DNA of 64,000 bases. Source: Aeromicrobium ginsengisoli. Lineage in GTDB: Bacteria > Actinomycetota > Actinomycetes > Propionibacteriales > Nocardioidaceae. The stretch lies in the NCBI RefSeq assembly GCF_004134905.2, contig NZ_SDPQ02000002.1, forward strand, positions 682,001 to 746,000. Direction: 5' to 3'. The notes below the pieces were generated by a model that was not told the origin of the DNA, searched no databases, and was given only the letters and a program-made list of their open reading frames with translations. Shown here one piece after another: positions 43,726 to 52,307 of the stretch (its first letter is position 1; every line of letters starts with the position of its first letter). The position numbers were made by a program, and so were the translations under genes.

Positions 43726-44293
43726 TGAGCGAGCGCTCGCTCGCGTGTGGGTCGTACGGAAGTTGTCCGGCGTTGTGCTTGAACGATTATTGGCTGATTG
43801 TCCCGCGTGCAAGGTCTGAAGGTCGTCGCCGCAGCAGCTGCCGCCTGGCGGACCCCATCATGGTGCTACACGAGCGACAAATCCGTTTCCGACGGGTGCG
43901 CTCGATCGGGGCAGCGGGACAACAAGCGCCGACCAGCGGACATCCAGTGGCTGGAGGCTACGGAGAGCCGAGCAAAGAGTCGTTCAACAAGCAGAGTTTG
44001 ACTAAAGGCATGCGGTTTTCGGCCGCGTCTGACCACCCGGGCCGGAAGCATCGGGGCCCTTCCGTCAGACCACAGTAGGCGCGTCGCGTCCTGTCACAGG
44101 GGCCCACCCCTAAGTGGTCACTCAATCCCACCGCCGGCGGATCCCGGCGTATCAGCGGAACGCGTTGATCCATCGTCCATAAGAGTTACAGCTCGCAGTG
44201 AGCATTCCTAAAGTATCCGACGTTGCGAGTTCTACGTGTCGTTCCAGGCAGATGGCTTCAGCACGCTTCGTCCTGCCGCGGTCTTGGCCTTCT
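43726..44293. other. gap downstream of the aldolase gene
   Basis: No frame here has convincing codon use or a recognisable protein. Several short frames overlap on both strands. No repeats or structured RNA were seen. Confidence 0.4.
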
Positions 44294-44587
44294 TCACATG
44301 AGCCCTTCCGGCTCAATAGGCAGGACGATGCCTCGCAGAGCTGTAACGCGCATCGTACGCTCCAGAACGTGCAAGCCGCATTGCCCGTCGTGACGTTTTT
44401 GACAGGCGCGCCTGGGGTTGTCCGCATCATCCCAGAGTCGAGCAGTGCCATCCTCGAGATGAAGATGTTCGTGCGAATCTGTCGAAGGTGAGCCTATCGG
44501 GGTGCGCTTGCGGGCAAGATTGACCATCCACGCGTTCTTAAGCTCGCATGGAGGGACATAGACACCGTCCGATTTTCCGTTCGCCAC
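44294..44587 (-). CDS. small hypothetical protein
   Basis: A 97-residue frame (GTG start at 44587) with sequence SDGVYVPPCELKNAWMV... and CQKRHDGQCGLHVLER. Amino-acid composition and codon use are plausible for the cargo genes but there is no good ribosome site and no family I recognise. The C-x5-H-x-C-x2-H spacing could bind metal or be chance. It may be a gene remnant. Confidence 0.3.
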   Translation of the reverse strand: MANGKSDGVYVPPCELKNAWMVNLARKRTPIGSPSTDSHEHLHLEDGTARLWDDADNPRRACQKRHDGQCGLHVLERTMRVTALRGIVLPIEPEGLM

Positions 44588-44662
44588 AGGATTAGACTTG
44601 TCGCATTGGCGCGTGCTGCCGCGTTGTCGCGTGCCCGCTGCGGCGGGACACAGAAGATGCCA

Positions 44663-44697
44663 GTGGTGAGGGCTCCCAGGCTGGGAGCCCTCACCAC
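44663..44697. terminator. perfect 16-bp stem, 3-base loop hairpin
   Basis: The arms 44663-44678 (gtggtgagggctccca) and 44682-44697 are perfect inverted repeats around the loop ggc. It lies 43 bases beyond the stop of the leftward NCS1 permease gene, so it is probably its terminator. Confidence 0.85.
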
Positions 44698-44739
44698 GTC
44701 GAAGGCGCTGCGAAACTGCGCTGCGCAGCCGTGAGTGAA

Positions 44740-46368
44740 TCAGGTCCTTACAACACCGTGCTGCGGGATTTCCATATCGGCCTCGCGCCGCGCGGCCGCG
44801 CGGAAAACGTGGCTATTGGCGCACATCGAACAGATCGCCTCGTGATCGCTCGAGGGGTCACGATCCATCTCCACGGCGATGTACGATTTCTCGCAACTAT
44901 GGCACTGGACGCGAGTCTCCCAAACGTCTTCCACCTCATCCCGCGGATCGTGAGGTCGCGTCAGGGTAAACCACGACGGCCGAGCAAAGAGCAGCGCGAG
45001 GCCGTAGATTCCTCCGGCAGAGACGAACGCGATGGGCAATGCCCATGTGGTGCCAAACGGTGTGTGCGTCTCGAGCAGTGCGATTCCCACGACCGAGGAG
45101 ATGATCCACGCCCCAAGTCCACCGGGGTTCGCCGCCGGAACTCGACCGGGCCGGAATTCGATGAGCTGACCATCTCGGTGCGCGTCCTTGCGCGACCGAT
45201 ACGCCATTTGGACGAGGGCGATAGCAACCCAGGCGACGATGACGACCCCTTGATAGGAAAGCCACTGAAGGATGAAAGAGAACACATCCATGAACATGAT
45301 GCACAGCATGACGGCTCCGACCACGCCCGCCCAGAGCCAGCGAGGCAGCCTGACCTTAAAGACCTGCGCGAAGAAGCTCTCGAGATAAGACGACGCGAGG
45401 TACAGATTGGCCGTATTGATCTTGGCCTGTGTAGCGAAGATGAAGATCAGACCAAACAAGCCCATCATCTTCACAATGCTCACGACCACTCCGATCTCCG
45501 ACACCCCGTCCTGCGGAATCACCGAGACGAGGTAGATTCCGATGAGGCCATTGACGAAGTACGAAAAGAAGTAGAAGACCGGCCCGAAGGTGATCCAACC
45601 GTTGAACGTGATGTCCTGTGGCCGTCCAAGTCGGGCAAAATCGAACGTATACATCATGGTGGCAAAGATGCCCATATAGATGGTGAAGACGTACAGCCAC
45701 CCTGGACCGGCGAGACTCGACGTGATGGCTGGAGGCGCGGATGCCCAGTTCTGGTCGTACCCGTAAGCCACGGTCGCCCAGATCACTGCCCCGGCCATGC
45801 CTGCCACAAAGATTGGCAGCAACCACTTGTTCACCCGTTCGAGCCAAACCCGCACGCCTCCCAGAACGAGCGGAACGGAAAGGGCCACGACGACCGAATA
45901 CCACAACTCGATCGGGCCGCCGAAATACGTCTGGAGCGCTACTGCGACGACTGAGCCCTCGAACACCGCGAAAAAGATCGCAGTCAGTGCGTACACAATC
46001 GTCACCAGAGCCGCGCCGGAGTAGCCGAAGAGGCTTCGCGAGAACAGTCCCACGGTGAGGCCGGATGTTGTAGCGGTTTTCTGCATGAAGTAGTTGATCA
46101 GCCCGTACGTGGCGCTGGCGACACCAATCCCGATGATCGCATCGGCGGGCCCGACGATCGACGCCGCAGTTGCAGCGAGCACGGGTGTAAACATCGCGGT
46201 CAGCAGTGAGGACCAAGCAAAGACCATGCCCGCTCGACCAATTCTCCATGTTCTGGGGACGACGTGCTCGGCGTAGTCATCGCGGGCGGCGTCTGCCACG
46301 ACGTTCGGGTCGTCCGTGCGGCGGACGAGCAGCGCGGGCAATGGGAGCTCTAGAGGAGTAGTAGACAT
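44740..46368 (-). CDS. NCS1-family permease with C-terminal zinc-ribbon-like tail
   Basis: A 542-residue nucleobase:cation-symporter-1 type transporter with about 12 hydrophobic segments from residue ~45 to ~460 (APLLTAMFTPV..., GPADAIIGIGVASATYG, YLASSYLESFFAQ). NCS1 members import purines, pyrimidines, allantoin, hydantoins, thiamin or pyridoxine. The last ~56 residues are cytoplasmic and carry two C-x2-C pairs (Cys489/492 and Cys513/516) separated by 20 residues, which reads like a zinc ribbon or rubredoxin-like knuckle. This is unusual for the family. ATG 46368 follows AAAGGAGA. It forms an operon with the SRPBCC gene, 37 bases downstream of it. Confidence 0.88.
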   Translation of the reverse strand: MSTTPLELPLPALLVRRTDDPNVVADAARDDYAEHVVPRTWRIGRAGMVFAWSSLLTAMFTPVLAATAASIVGPADAIIGIGVASATYGLINYFMQKTATTSGLTVGLFSRSLFGYSGAALVTIVYALTAIFFAVFEGSVVAVALQTYFGGPIELWYSVVVALSVPLVLGGVRVWLERVNKWLLPIFVAGMAGAVIWATVAYGYDQNWASAPPAITSSLAGPGWLYVFTIYMGIFATMMYTFDFARLGRPQDITFNGWITFGPVFYFFSYFVNGLIGIYLVSVIPQDGVSEIGVVVSIVKMMGLFGLIFIFATQAKINTANLYLASSYLESFFAQVFKVRLPRWLWAGVVGAVMLCIMFMDVFSFILQWLSYQGVVIVAWVAIALVQMAYRSRKDAHRDGQLIEFRPGRVPAANPGGLGAWIISSVVGIALLETHTPFGTTWALPIAFVSAGGIYGLALLFARPSWFTLTRPHDPRDEVEDVWETRVQCHSCEKSYIAVEMDRDPSSDHEAICSMCANSHVFRAAARREADMEIPQHGVVRT

Positions 46369-46405
46369 GTTCGGTCTCCTTTGACCAGATTGGGGGATGA
46401 CGTCT

Positions 46406-46939
46406 TCAGGCATGAGTTCGAGTGGGCACGAAACGGCTTTTGATCTGCGATAGCCCCGCACCGTAGATCTGGTCAGCCAGCAGGTGATCGTTCGCCTCGG
46501 CATCCACGGCGTCGCAGTCGTAGACGCTGCTCCAGTCAACAAAACTGCCACCGGTGTCGGAGATCAAAGTGACGCGCATCGTCGAGTAGTAGTTGGAGAA
46601 GGGAAAGGGCCCCTCCGTCAGGTGATACGTCAGCGAGCGAGCGATGTCGTCGCGCGCAACGAGCGTCTCTTTGACGACGCGCCCATCGGTGAGAGTTATG
46701 ACGCGTTCACAACCAAGGAGGTCCACGGACTGCCCGTCCGTGATGACGCTCTCTGCTACGAGATCGAGGTAAAGAGGCGTTCCGTTGAAGTTCTTCACGA
46801 AATCCCACACCACGCTTGGAGGCGCGTCAATAACGGCGCTTGCGAATGATCTTGGCACTGCAGTTCCTTCCGTTCGGCTCGCGGTCTGTTGACCGAGAGA
46901 CACTTCCGCCGCGCCACCCGAACGCGAGCGATTTTTCAT
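46406..46939 (-). CDS. SRPBCC-superfamily (polyketide cyclase/START-like) protein
   Basis: A 177-residue protein of the SRPBCC helix-grip fold: FASAVIDAPPSVVWDFVKNFNG then CERVITLTDGRVVKETLVARDDIARSLTYHLTEGPFPFSNYYSTMRV and DWSSVYDCD. It forms a hydrophobic pocket for ligands such as aromatic compounds, lipids or cyclic intermediates. The ~28 N-terminal residues are polar and may be an annotation extension. It precedes the permease gene in one operon and probably handles the imported ligand. Confidence 0.85.
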   Translation of the reverse strand: MKNRSRSGGAAEVSLGQQTASRTEGTAVPRSFASAVIDAPPSVVWDFVKNFNGTPLYLDLVAESVITDGQSVDLLGCERVITLTDGRVVKETLVARDDIARSLTYHLTEGPFPFSNYYSTMRVTLISDTGGSFVDWSSVYDCDAVDAEANDHLLADQIYGAGLSQIKSRFVPTRTHA

Positions 46940-47640
46940 CCTTCTCCCCCAATATCGCGACGTAGTAGCGGCCCGGGGATTACTGGAGTTGTCTCAGCAT
47001 GAGACGTTCGAGTGCCCTCGACAATGGATTAATGGCATAGCAATCGCAGCGAGAGTAATGTGGCATTTTCACAGTCCGACGGGCGATTGAACCGGGACGG
47101 GCCCCTCGATGTTAGGCGAATGGCATATCGTCGATGCGAGGGTTGAGAGAGCCGGCTACCGCCGTGGACGGCGTTCCTGCGCTAGCCCTTCAAAGTCGAG
47201 GACTAGAGACGGCAGCATGCTCACCTGGACCCACCTGCCGGCACGAGTGTCCCCGCGGGCGGGTCGAGTCGACAACCTCGTTGGACCTGAGGCCCGGAGC
47301 TCCTTGGATCATCGCTAACTGGAAGGAGCCGCGATTTTCTATGGCCCCCCTGATTCGACGTCGGACCCGGCTAAGGCGTCGAGACGGGCTGGAGGTGGTG
47401 CGCTGTGCACAGACTCGCGGAAAGCGTCGGCCGGAAAGCGAAAACGTCAGTTGCTCACACCGCGGGGCCGTCAGGGAAGCACGCGCGGATGTGGCAGCGC
47501 TCACGAGTTGAGCGATGACAGATCGACGAGCGCCCGTAGTCGAGCATTCCAGATCCCGCACCTACCCCGGTGCAGTCGGGCGGGCCACCGGCCGCGAACT
47601 GCGTCCAGCATAGATGGGGACAGGGAGCTTTCCTTACTGG
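46940..47640. other. 701-base gap before the SRPBCC-permease operon
   Basis: No supported gene. It lies between the 3' end of the PucR-type regulator gene and the start of the SRPBCC gene, both on the minus strand, so it must contain the latter's promoter. Frames here have no family signature. Confidence 0.4.
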
Positions 47641-48822
47641 TCAGCCTTGAAGATCCTCCCACCGGAGGGCAACCGCCATCTCGACAAGATCTCTCAGGTG
47701 GAGAGGATCAAACCCTGTAAGCTCATTGATTTTACGAAGGCGGTTCGCGACAGTATTGATGTGCACGTAGAGTTCTCGAGCCACCCTGGCTTGAGAGAGG
47801 TCGTTGTTGATAAGAGAAACAAGCGTTTCTCGAAGGTGCGGGTGGGCGCTAAGTCCATTGAGGCGGGATGCCGCAAGGATGCTGCTCAGTTGCGGCCGTG
47901 CCTGAAGCAGAAGTTCGATTAGCGCCTCATGGTAAATGACGATGCGCCCCAGTTGGCGAACCCCTGCAACCTTCGCTGCGTCCATGGATTGCTGGCAGCC
48001 GACGCTTGCGCTGCGAAGGTTCTCCGCTGGCTGCCCGACCCCCACGGCGCATCCATCGGGCAGCCGGGCGTCGTCGATGGCCAGCCGTATGGAATGGTCC
48101 TGGAGGTCTCCACGCTCGGACGCAACGACAAGCACGAGGGTCGCGTCCGCCACACTGCCAATCAACACTCGAACCCTGTTGCTCAGCTCAAGACGCGTCT
48201 TGAGTCGTCGCAACGCGCGTTGGGTCTCGAGTTGATCAGCCCCCACCGGCCAGGTGATCGCGATCGAGACGACAGAAGATTCCACATCCACAGAGAGCAA
48301 CCTCCGCCAATCCTCCATTTCCGTGTCATTCACGGTCAAACCGCTGGCAATCGTGGAAACGAGTTGATTCTCAGCCGCCCGCGTGGCTCCCTCGACTGCG
48401 GTAAAGGTCTCGCGATATGAGTTGATGACTTGCTGGGTGAGAGCATCGAAGGTGGCAGTCAGAAGCTCCGCTACCGTGCTCGCGTGAAAATCGAGCGAAT
48501 CGCTTGATCTGCCGAAAAGATCCAGCATGAGGACGCGCTCGGTGAGGCGGTAGGCCTGGATCACCGACTCCAACGGCACGAGCTGTCGCGCCCTCGTCGC
48601 CCCCACGTTCCGGGCGTGAGCAAGTTCCTCGTAAGTCGGCGGCTTCTCCTCCTGCAGCACACGAAGAGCCAAATCCAGGTTCGAACGGGTCGAAGGTATC
48701 AGGTCCGATTGCTGGAAGAAGTCCGAGGAATATCCGGGATACTCGTTCCAGACCTTCTCGGTGATGACCTTTGTCAGCGCTTCCACGTCGGGCGCGTAAC
48801 TCTGCTTGGACTCCGGAGCCAC
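47641..48822 (-). CDS. PucR/CdaR-type transcriptional activator
   Basis: A 393-residue regulator. The central part is GGDEF-like/CdaR type, and the C terminus carries the PucR HTH (LINNDLSQARVARELYVHINTVANRLRKINELTGFDP). The N-terminal ~150 residues hold a RsbT-co-antagonist-like helical region (AEGVIQAYR-type: ESVIQAYRLTERVLM). The family often controls purine or amino-acid catabolism and transport genes nearby, so the NCS1 operon is the likely target. It starts with GTG and is followed by the gap that holds that operon's promoter. Confidence 0.87.
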   Translation of the reverse strand: MAPESKQSYAPDVEALTKVITEKVWNEYPGYSSDFFQQSDLIPSTRSNLDLALRVLQEEKPPTYEELAHARNVGATRARQLVPLESVIQAYRLTERVLMLDLFGRSSDSLDFHASTVAELLTATFDALTQQVINSYRETFTAVEGATRAAENQLVSTIASGLTVNDTEMEDWRRLLSVDVESSVVSIAITWPVGADQLETQRALRRLKTRLELSNRVRVLIGSVADATLVLVVASERGDLQDHSIRLAIDDARLPDGCAVGVGQPAENLRSASVGCQQSMDAAKVAGVRQLGRIVIYHEALIELLLQARPQLSSILAASRLNGLSAHPHLRETLVSLINNDLSQARVARELYVHINTVANRLRKINELTGFDPLHLRDLVEMAVALRWEDLQG

Positions 48823-49237
48823 CCGAGCATCATAACGCTGACGGGGGACTTCGGGCTGACAACCCTGTGGCGGAGATCATCGGGGGAGGGTGCTCTCCCG
48901 GGTAGTTGATCGGGCTCAATCTCAGGCGAACGCACTTAGAAGCTAGAGAAGATTGCTAGGACTCCACGCAATCGTCCTCAAACGTCGAGCACGTCATCCG
49001 ACCGGGCGAACTTTTCCGTTGCGCGAACCGGCAACTCAGAAGCGATGATCTCTTAGCGGTACGCGCCACAAAATGGTCGTATGGAAACGTTTGCCTGACT
49101 GGACTTTCCGCCGCCGCAAATCGTCGCAAATCAGGCGGATTCTGATTCGAGTGACCTTACCTTTAACACGCTAATCAGGGGGTCTGCGTGACCCCTTCTT
49201 GCGGCTTGATATGCCATGGGACTATCATCACCAGACT
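48823..49237. other. divergent control region between PucR gene and GMC operon
   Basis: About 415 bases without a supported gene. It holds an operator-like palindrome at 49082-49095 and a short polar stretch before the GMC small-subunit gene. Promoters of both divergent genes should lie here. Confidence 0.45.
49082..49095. promoter_or_regulatory. LacI-type operator before the GMC operon
   Basis: The sequence tggaaacgtttgcc matches the palindrome seen before the glycerate kinase gene (52274-52289) and the dehydrogenase gene (53455-53470). The LacI gene of the cargo (51189-52223) is the likely source of the repressor. Confidence 0.65.
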
Positions 49238-49633
49238 ATGCAAACGATTTCCAGTGGCTCGGCGAAAAGCATCGGTGCCCGCAAGGATTTGATCGCGTTC
49301 CTCGCAACCGTTTTCCCCCACGTTGAGCTAGATCCCACCGAGTTGTGGGTCGTCGCCGATACCTTGTTGGCCGACCATTCGCACGTCGTCCAAGCGGGGC
49401 TATATGTGCCATTCGTCCCCGACGCGACCGGTGCTGATCCTCGACGCGTGCTCGTCCGCCACGCCGTGAACCTGCTGTATGCGCGGCCGGCCACATGGGC
49501 GCTTACCGGGTTCGAGGGGCCATCGACAGACCTTGGGGGCTACGTCTGCCGTGGCTTTGACGATCTCGATTGGTTACCCGAGCCGCGTGTCACAGAACAC
49601 CCGGCAGAGCGGATCGGCACCGCCCCAGCATGA
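49238..49633 (+). CDS. small subunit-like protein coupled to a GMC oxidoreductase
   Basis: A 131-residue protein with ARKDLIAFLATVFPHVELDPTELWVVADTLLADHSHVVQAGL. Its length and its four-base overlap with the GMC gene match the gamma subunit (gluconate 2-dehydrogenase subunit 3-like) that accompanies membrane or periplasmic sugar dehydrogenases. Unlike most of these it has no Tat signal peptide, so the complex is probably cytoplasmic. The start could be ATG 49238 or ATG 49211. Confidence 0.6.
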   Translation: MQTISSGSAKSIGARKDLIAFLATVFPHVELDPTELWVVADTLLADHSHVVQAGLYVPFVPDATGADPRRVLVRHAVNLLYARPATWALTGFEGPSTDLGGYVCRGFDDLDWLPEPRVTEHPAERIGTAPA

Positions 49634-51192
49634 ACCGGTTCAATCTTGACGACGAAGACGTCGTAGTAATTGTCGGCGCGGGCGCAGGCGGTGGGACCTT
49701 GGCAATGCGCTTGACGCAAGCAGGTCGCAAGGTGGTCCTCCTCGAGGCAGGGAAATACCGAACCAATGATTCGTTCGTCAACAACGAAGCGTGGGCCGGA
49801 TCGCACCTGATCTGGAACGATCCTCGTACGACGTCCGGCGATCACCCGGATGTCCTAGCGTTCCCCGGGGTTCCTGCGACGATGGGTCGCGGCGTCGGGG
49901 GCACCCTGCAGATCTGGACAGGTCTGACCCCGCGGCTCAAGGCGCACGAGCTGAGGACGCGCTCCGTGTACGGCGACGTCGATGGAGCTGGCTTGGCGGA
50001 TTGGCCTATGGACCTCGACGACATCGCTCCGTACTACGAGCGGGCCGAGCAGGAGATCGGTACATCGCATCGACACGGAAGACCGCCGATGCCAGCCAAC
50101 AACAACTACAAGGTCTTCGCAAATGGCGCAAAAGCTCTCGGATACCGGCTCTACGCGACGGGGCCTTACGCGACCAACGTTGAGCCGTTCGACGGGCGCC
50201 CCGGCACGATCCAGGACGGGTTCAACATGCAGGGCGATCGCACCGGGGCGAAGTGGACGACCCTCGTGCGTGAGATCCCACGCGCTATCGCAACTGGCCT
50301 GCTCGACCTGCGGACCGATTGCCAAGCATTGACCATCACCCTGGATGCCGCGGGCCGTGCCGACGGTGTCGTTTACGTCGATCCTGACGGCGTCAGGCGG
50401 CGTCAGCGGGCCAGCGTCGTGGCCATCGCAGGCAACGCGATCGAGACCCCACGGCTTCTCCTCATGTCAGCCGAGAGGCGGCACCCTCATGGGTTGGCCA
50501 ATTCCTCGGACCTCGTGGGGCGGTACTACACACGCCACGTCACCGGATACGTCCTTGGACACTTCGAACGGCCAGTGCACATGAACCGTGGCGAGAACAT
50601 GGCTGGCATTCTCGCGGACGAGGCGAAGCACGAACCGGCGCGAGGCTTCGTCGGAGGCTACTACCTCGAAACCGTCGGGCTAGGGCCCGTCGCCTACGCG
50701 ACACTGCTTGAATCGGTGCACCGAGAAGGTCCGGCATTCACCGAGCGAGTGGAATGGTACTCGCACACGGCCGCGCTATGGATCTGCGGTGAGGACATGC
50801 CGATGCCTGACAACAGGGTGACCCTGGACGAGTCGGCCCGGGACGATTTCGGCAACCCAATCCCCCACATCCATCTCGACCAGCACCCCAACGATGCGGC
50901 CATGCGGAACCACGCCTGGGATCGCGGAACCGCGCTGTACGAGGCGGTCGGCGCCCTCGAGACGACCCGCGCCTACGGACTGCCGTCCGGTCACAACCAC
51001 GGCACGACGCGCATGAGCGCCGACCCGAACACAGGGGTAGTCGACGAGTTCGGCCGCTGTCACGATGTGCCGAACCTCTACGTCTCCGACTGCTCAGTAT
51101 TCGCGACAAGTGCCGCCGCGAACCCGACCTTGACGCTGCTCGCGCTAGTGCACCGTCAAGCCGACCACCTTCTCGGCATTGTCAGTGGCTAG
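49630..51192 (+). CDS. GMC-family FAD-dependent oxidoreductase
   Basis: A 520-residue flavoenzyme. The FAD-binding fold starts VVVIVGAGAGGGTLAMRL, then GRGVGGTLQIWTGL; the C-terminal active-site region has SGHNHGTTRMSADP and AANPTLTLLAL, with the His/Asn pair of GMC enzymes. It resembles gluconate-2- and glucoside-3-dehydrogenases, which oxidise a sugar hydroxyl and pass electrons on through a small subunit. It may also be a C-glycoside 3-oxidase-like enzyme. It overlaps the small-subunit gene (ATGA) and its 3' end overlaps the convergent LacI gene by four bases. Confidence 0.9.
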   Translation: MNRFNLDDEDVVVIVGAGAGGGTLAMRLTQAGRKVVLLEAGKYRTNDSFVNNEAWAGSHLIWNDPRTTSGDHPDVLAFPGVPATMGRGVGGTLQIWTGLTPRLKAHELRTRSVYGDVDGAGLADWPMDLDDIAPYYERAEQEIGTSHRHGRPPMPANNNYKVFANGAKALGYRLYATGPYATNVEPFDGRPGTIQDGFNMQGDRTGAKWTTLVREIPRAIATGLLDLRTDCQALTITLDAAGRADGVVYVDPDGVRRRQRASVVAIAGNAIETPRLLLMSAERRHPHGLANSSDLVGRYYTRHVTGYVLGHFERPVHMNRGENMAGILADEAKHEPARGFVGGYYLETVGLGPVAYATLLESVHREGPAFTERVEWYSHTAALWICGEDMPMPDNRVTLDESARDDFGNPIPHIHLDQHPNDAAMRNHAWDRGTALYEAVGALETTRAYGLPSGHNHGTTRMSADPNTGVVDEFGRCHDVPNLYVSDCSVFATSAAANPTLTLLALVHRQADHLLGIVSG

Positions 51193-52223
51193 CGCGCCGG
51201 CGTGCTCTCCCGCATTTTGACGACTGTTGACACCGTGACATTACCGTCCGTCACGGCAGCTGCAAGACGGGCTGCCGATCTTCCGGCGAGCATTAGCGGA
51301 ACCTCCACCGAGGTGAGCCACGGACGCACGTCGCGCAGCGTCGGGATGTCGTCGAACCCTGCGAGGGCTATGTCGCTTGGCACGGCAACCCCAAGCTCAC
51401 GCCATCGCGCCAGTAGCCCTAACGCTACAAGGTCGTTGACAGCGAAGACCACACGCCGTGGACCTCGCCCCAGTTCGAGAACCTGTTCAGCGACGTCGAA
51501 GCCACCCTGCCACCCGAAGCCCGACTCAACAGTCCGGACGTCGTCTACCACTGCCGCACGCTCGGCAAGCCCGTCGCGAAATCCTTGGACGCGATCCTTG
51601 GCCGTTACATACGTGCTCGGTCCTCCGACGATCGTGAACTCCGTGTATCCCACTTCGAGTAGGGCGGAGGCTAGTTCCTGGCTTCCCTCGCGATTGCCAA
51701 TCAGCACCGATCGGAACGGGAACTGATGATGACTCAGCATCACCACGCGTCCTCCCGCCGTCTCAATGTGCCGCAACTCCTCCATGAGCGCTGCCGCGTG
51801 TGGCTCATCGGTACGACGGCTGCCCACGAGGACGACCGCCGCGGCGCGCTGCCGACGAAACATCCGTACTTGCTCAATCTCGCGAGCGAGGTCGTCCGAA
51901 GTGACCGCGATCGAGACGTGCATGCCCGTGGACTCGAGCTCATCGATGAGGCCCGAGGCGATGCCCGCGAAGTACGGCTCGGCGATGTCGCGCACGATGA
52001 GACCGATGTTATTCGTCCGTCCCCGGACCATGCTTTGAGCGGACTCGTTCGGCAAATAGCCGAGACGCTCGGCGGCTGCCCTGACCCGGTCTGCACTGTC
52101 GGCACTCACAGACCGCTGGCTGCCGTTCAGCGCACGCGACGCCGTGGCGATCGAGACACCGGCAAGCCTTGCCACGTCAGTCAGGGTTGCACTTGTGGAC
52201 GGGACACCGCGCCTGGTCGCCAT
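51189..52223 (-). CDS. LacI-family regulator of the cargo operons
   Basis: A 344-residue LacI-type regulator with the HTH TLTDVARLAGVSIATASRALNG, hinge NESAQSMVRGRT, and the ligand-binding domain (IGLIVRDIAEPYFAGIAS, IALAGFDDI). Three similar palindromes (49082, 52274, 53455) sit before the GMC operon, the glycerate kinase gene and the dehydrogenase operon. One of them is 51 bases from its own start, so autoregulation is likely. The signal ligand is probably a sugar or sugar acid. Confidence 0.92.
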   Translation of the reverse strand: MATRRGVPSTSATLTDVARLAGVSIATASRALNGSQRSVSADSADRVRAAAERLGYLPNESAQSMVRGRTNNIGLIVRDIAEPYFAGIASGLIDELESTGMHVSIAVTSDDLAREIEQVRMFRRQRAAAVVLVGSRRTDEPHAAALMEELRHIETAGGRVVMLSHHQFPFRSVLIGNREGSQELASALLEVGYTEFTIVGGPSTYVTAKDRVQGFRDGLAERAAVVDDVRTVESGFGWQGGFDVAEQVLELGRGPRRVVFAVNDLVALGLLARWRELGVAVPSDIALAGFDDIPTLRDVRPWLTSVEVPLMLAGRSAARLAAAVTDGNVTVSTVVKMRESTPAR

Positions 52224-52273
52224 GGGCCGACTGTACGCGAACAGCTCGGGCGGGGGAGGATTTGGTCAGAATC

Positions 52274-52289
52274 TGGTAAGCGTTTCCAA
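52274..52289. promoter_or_regulatory. LacI-type operator between the regulator and the glycerate kinase gene
   Basis: The sequence tggtaagcgtttccaa is palindromic and lies in the 84-base space between the divergent LacI and kinase genes, where it could control both. Confidence 0.72.
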
Positions 52290-52307
52290 CCGAGAAGGAG
52301 TCGACCA

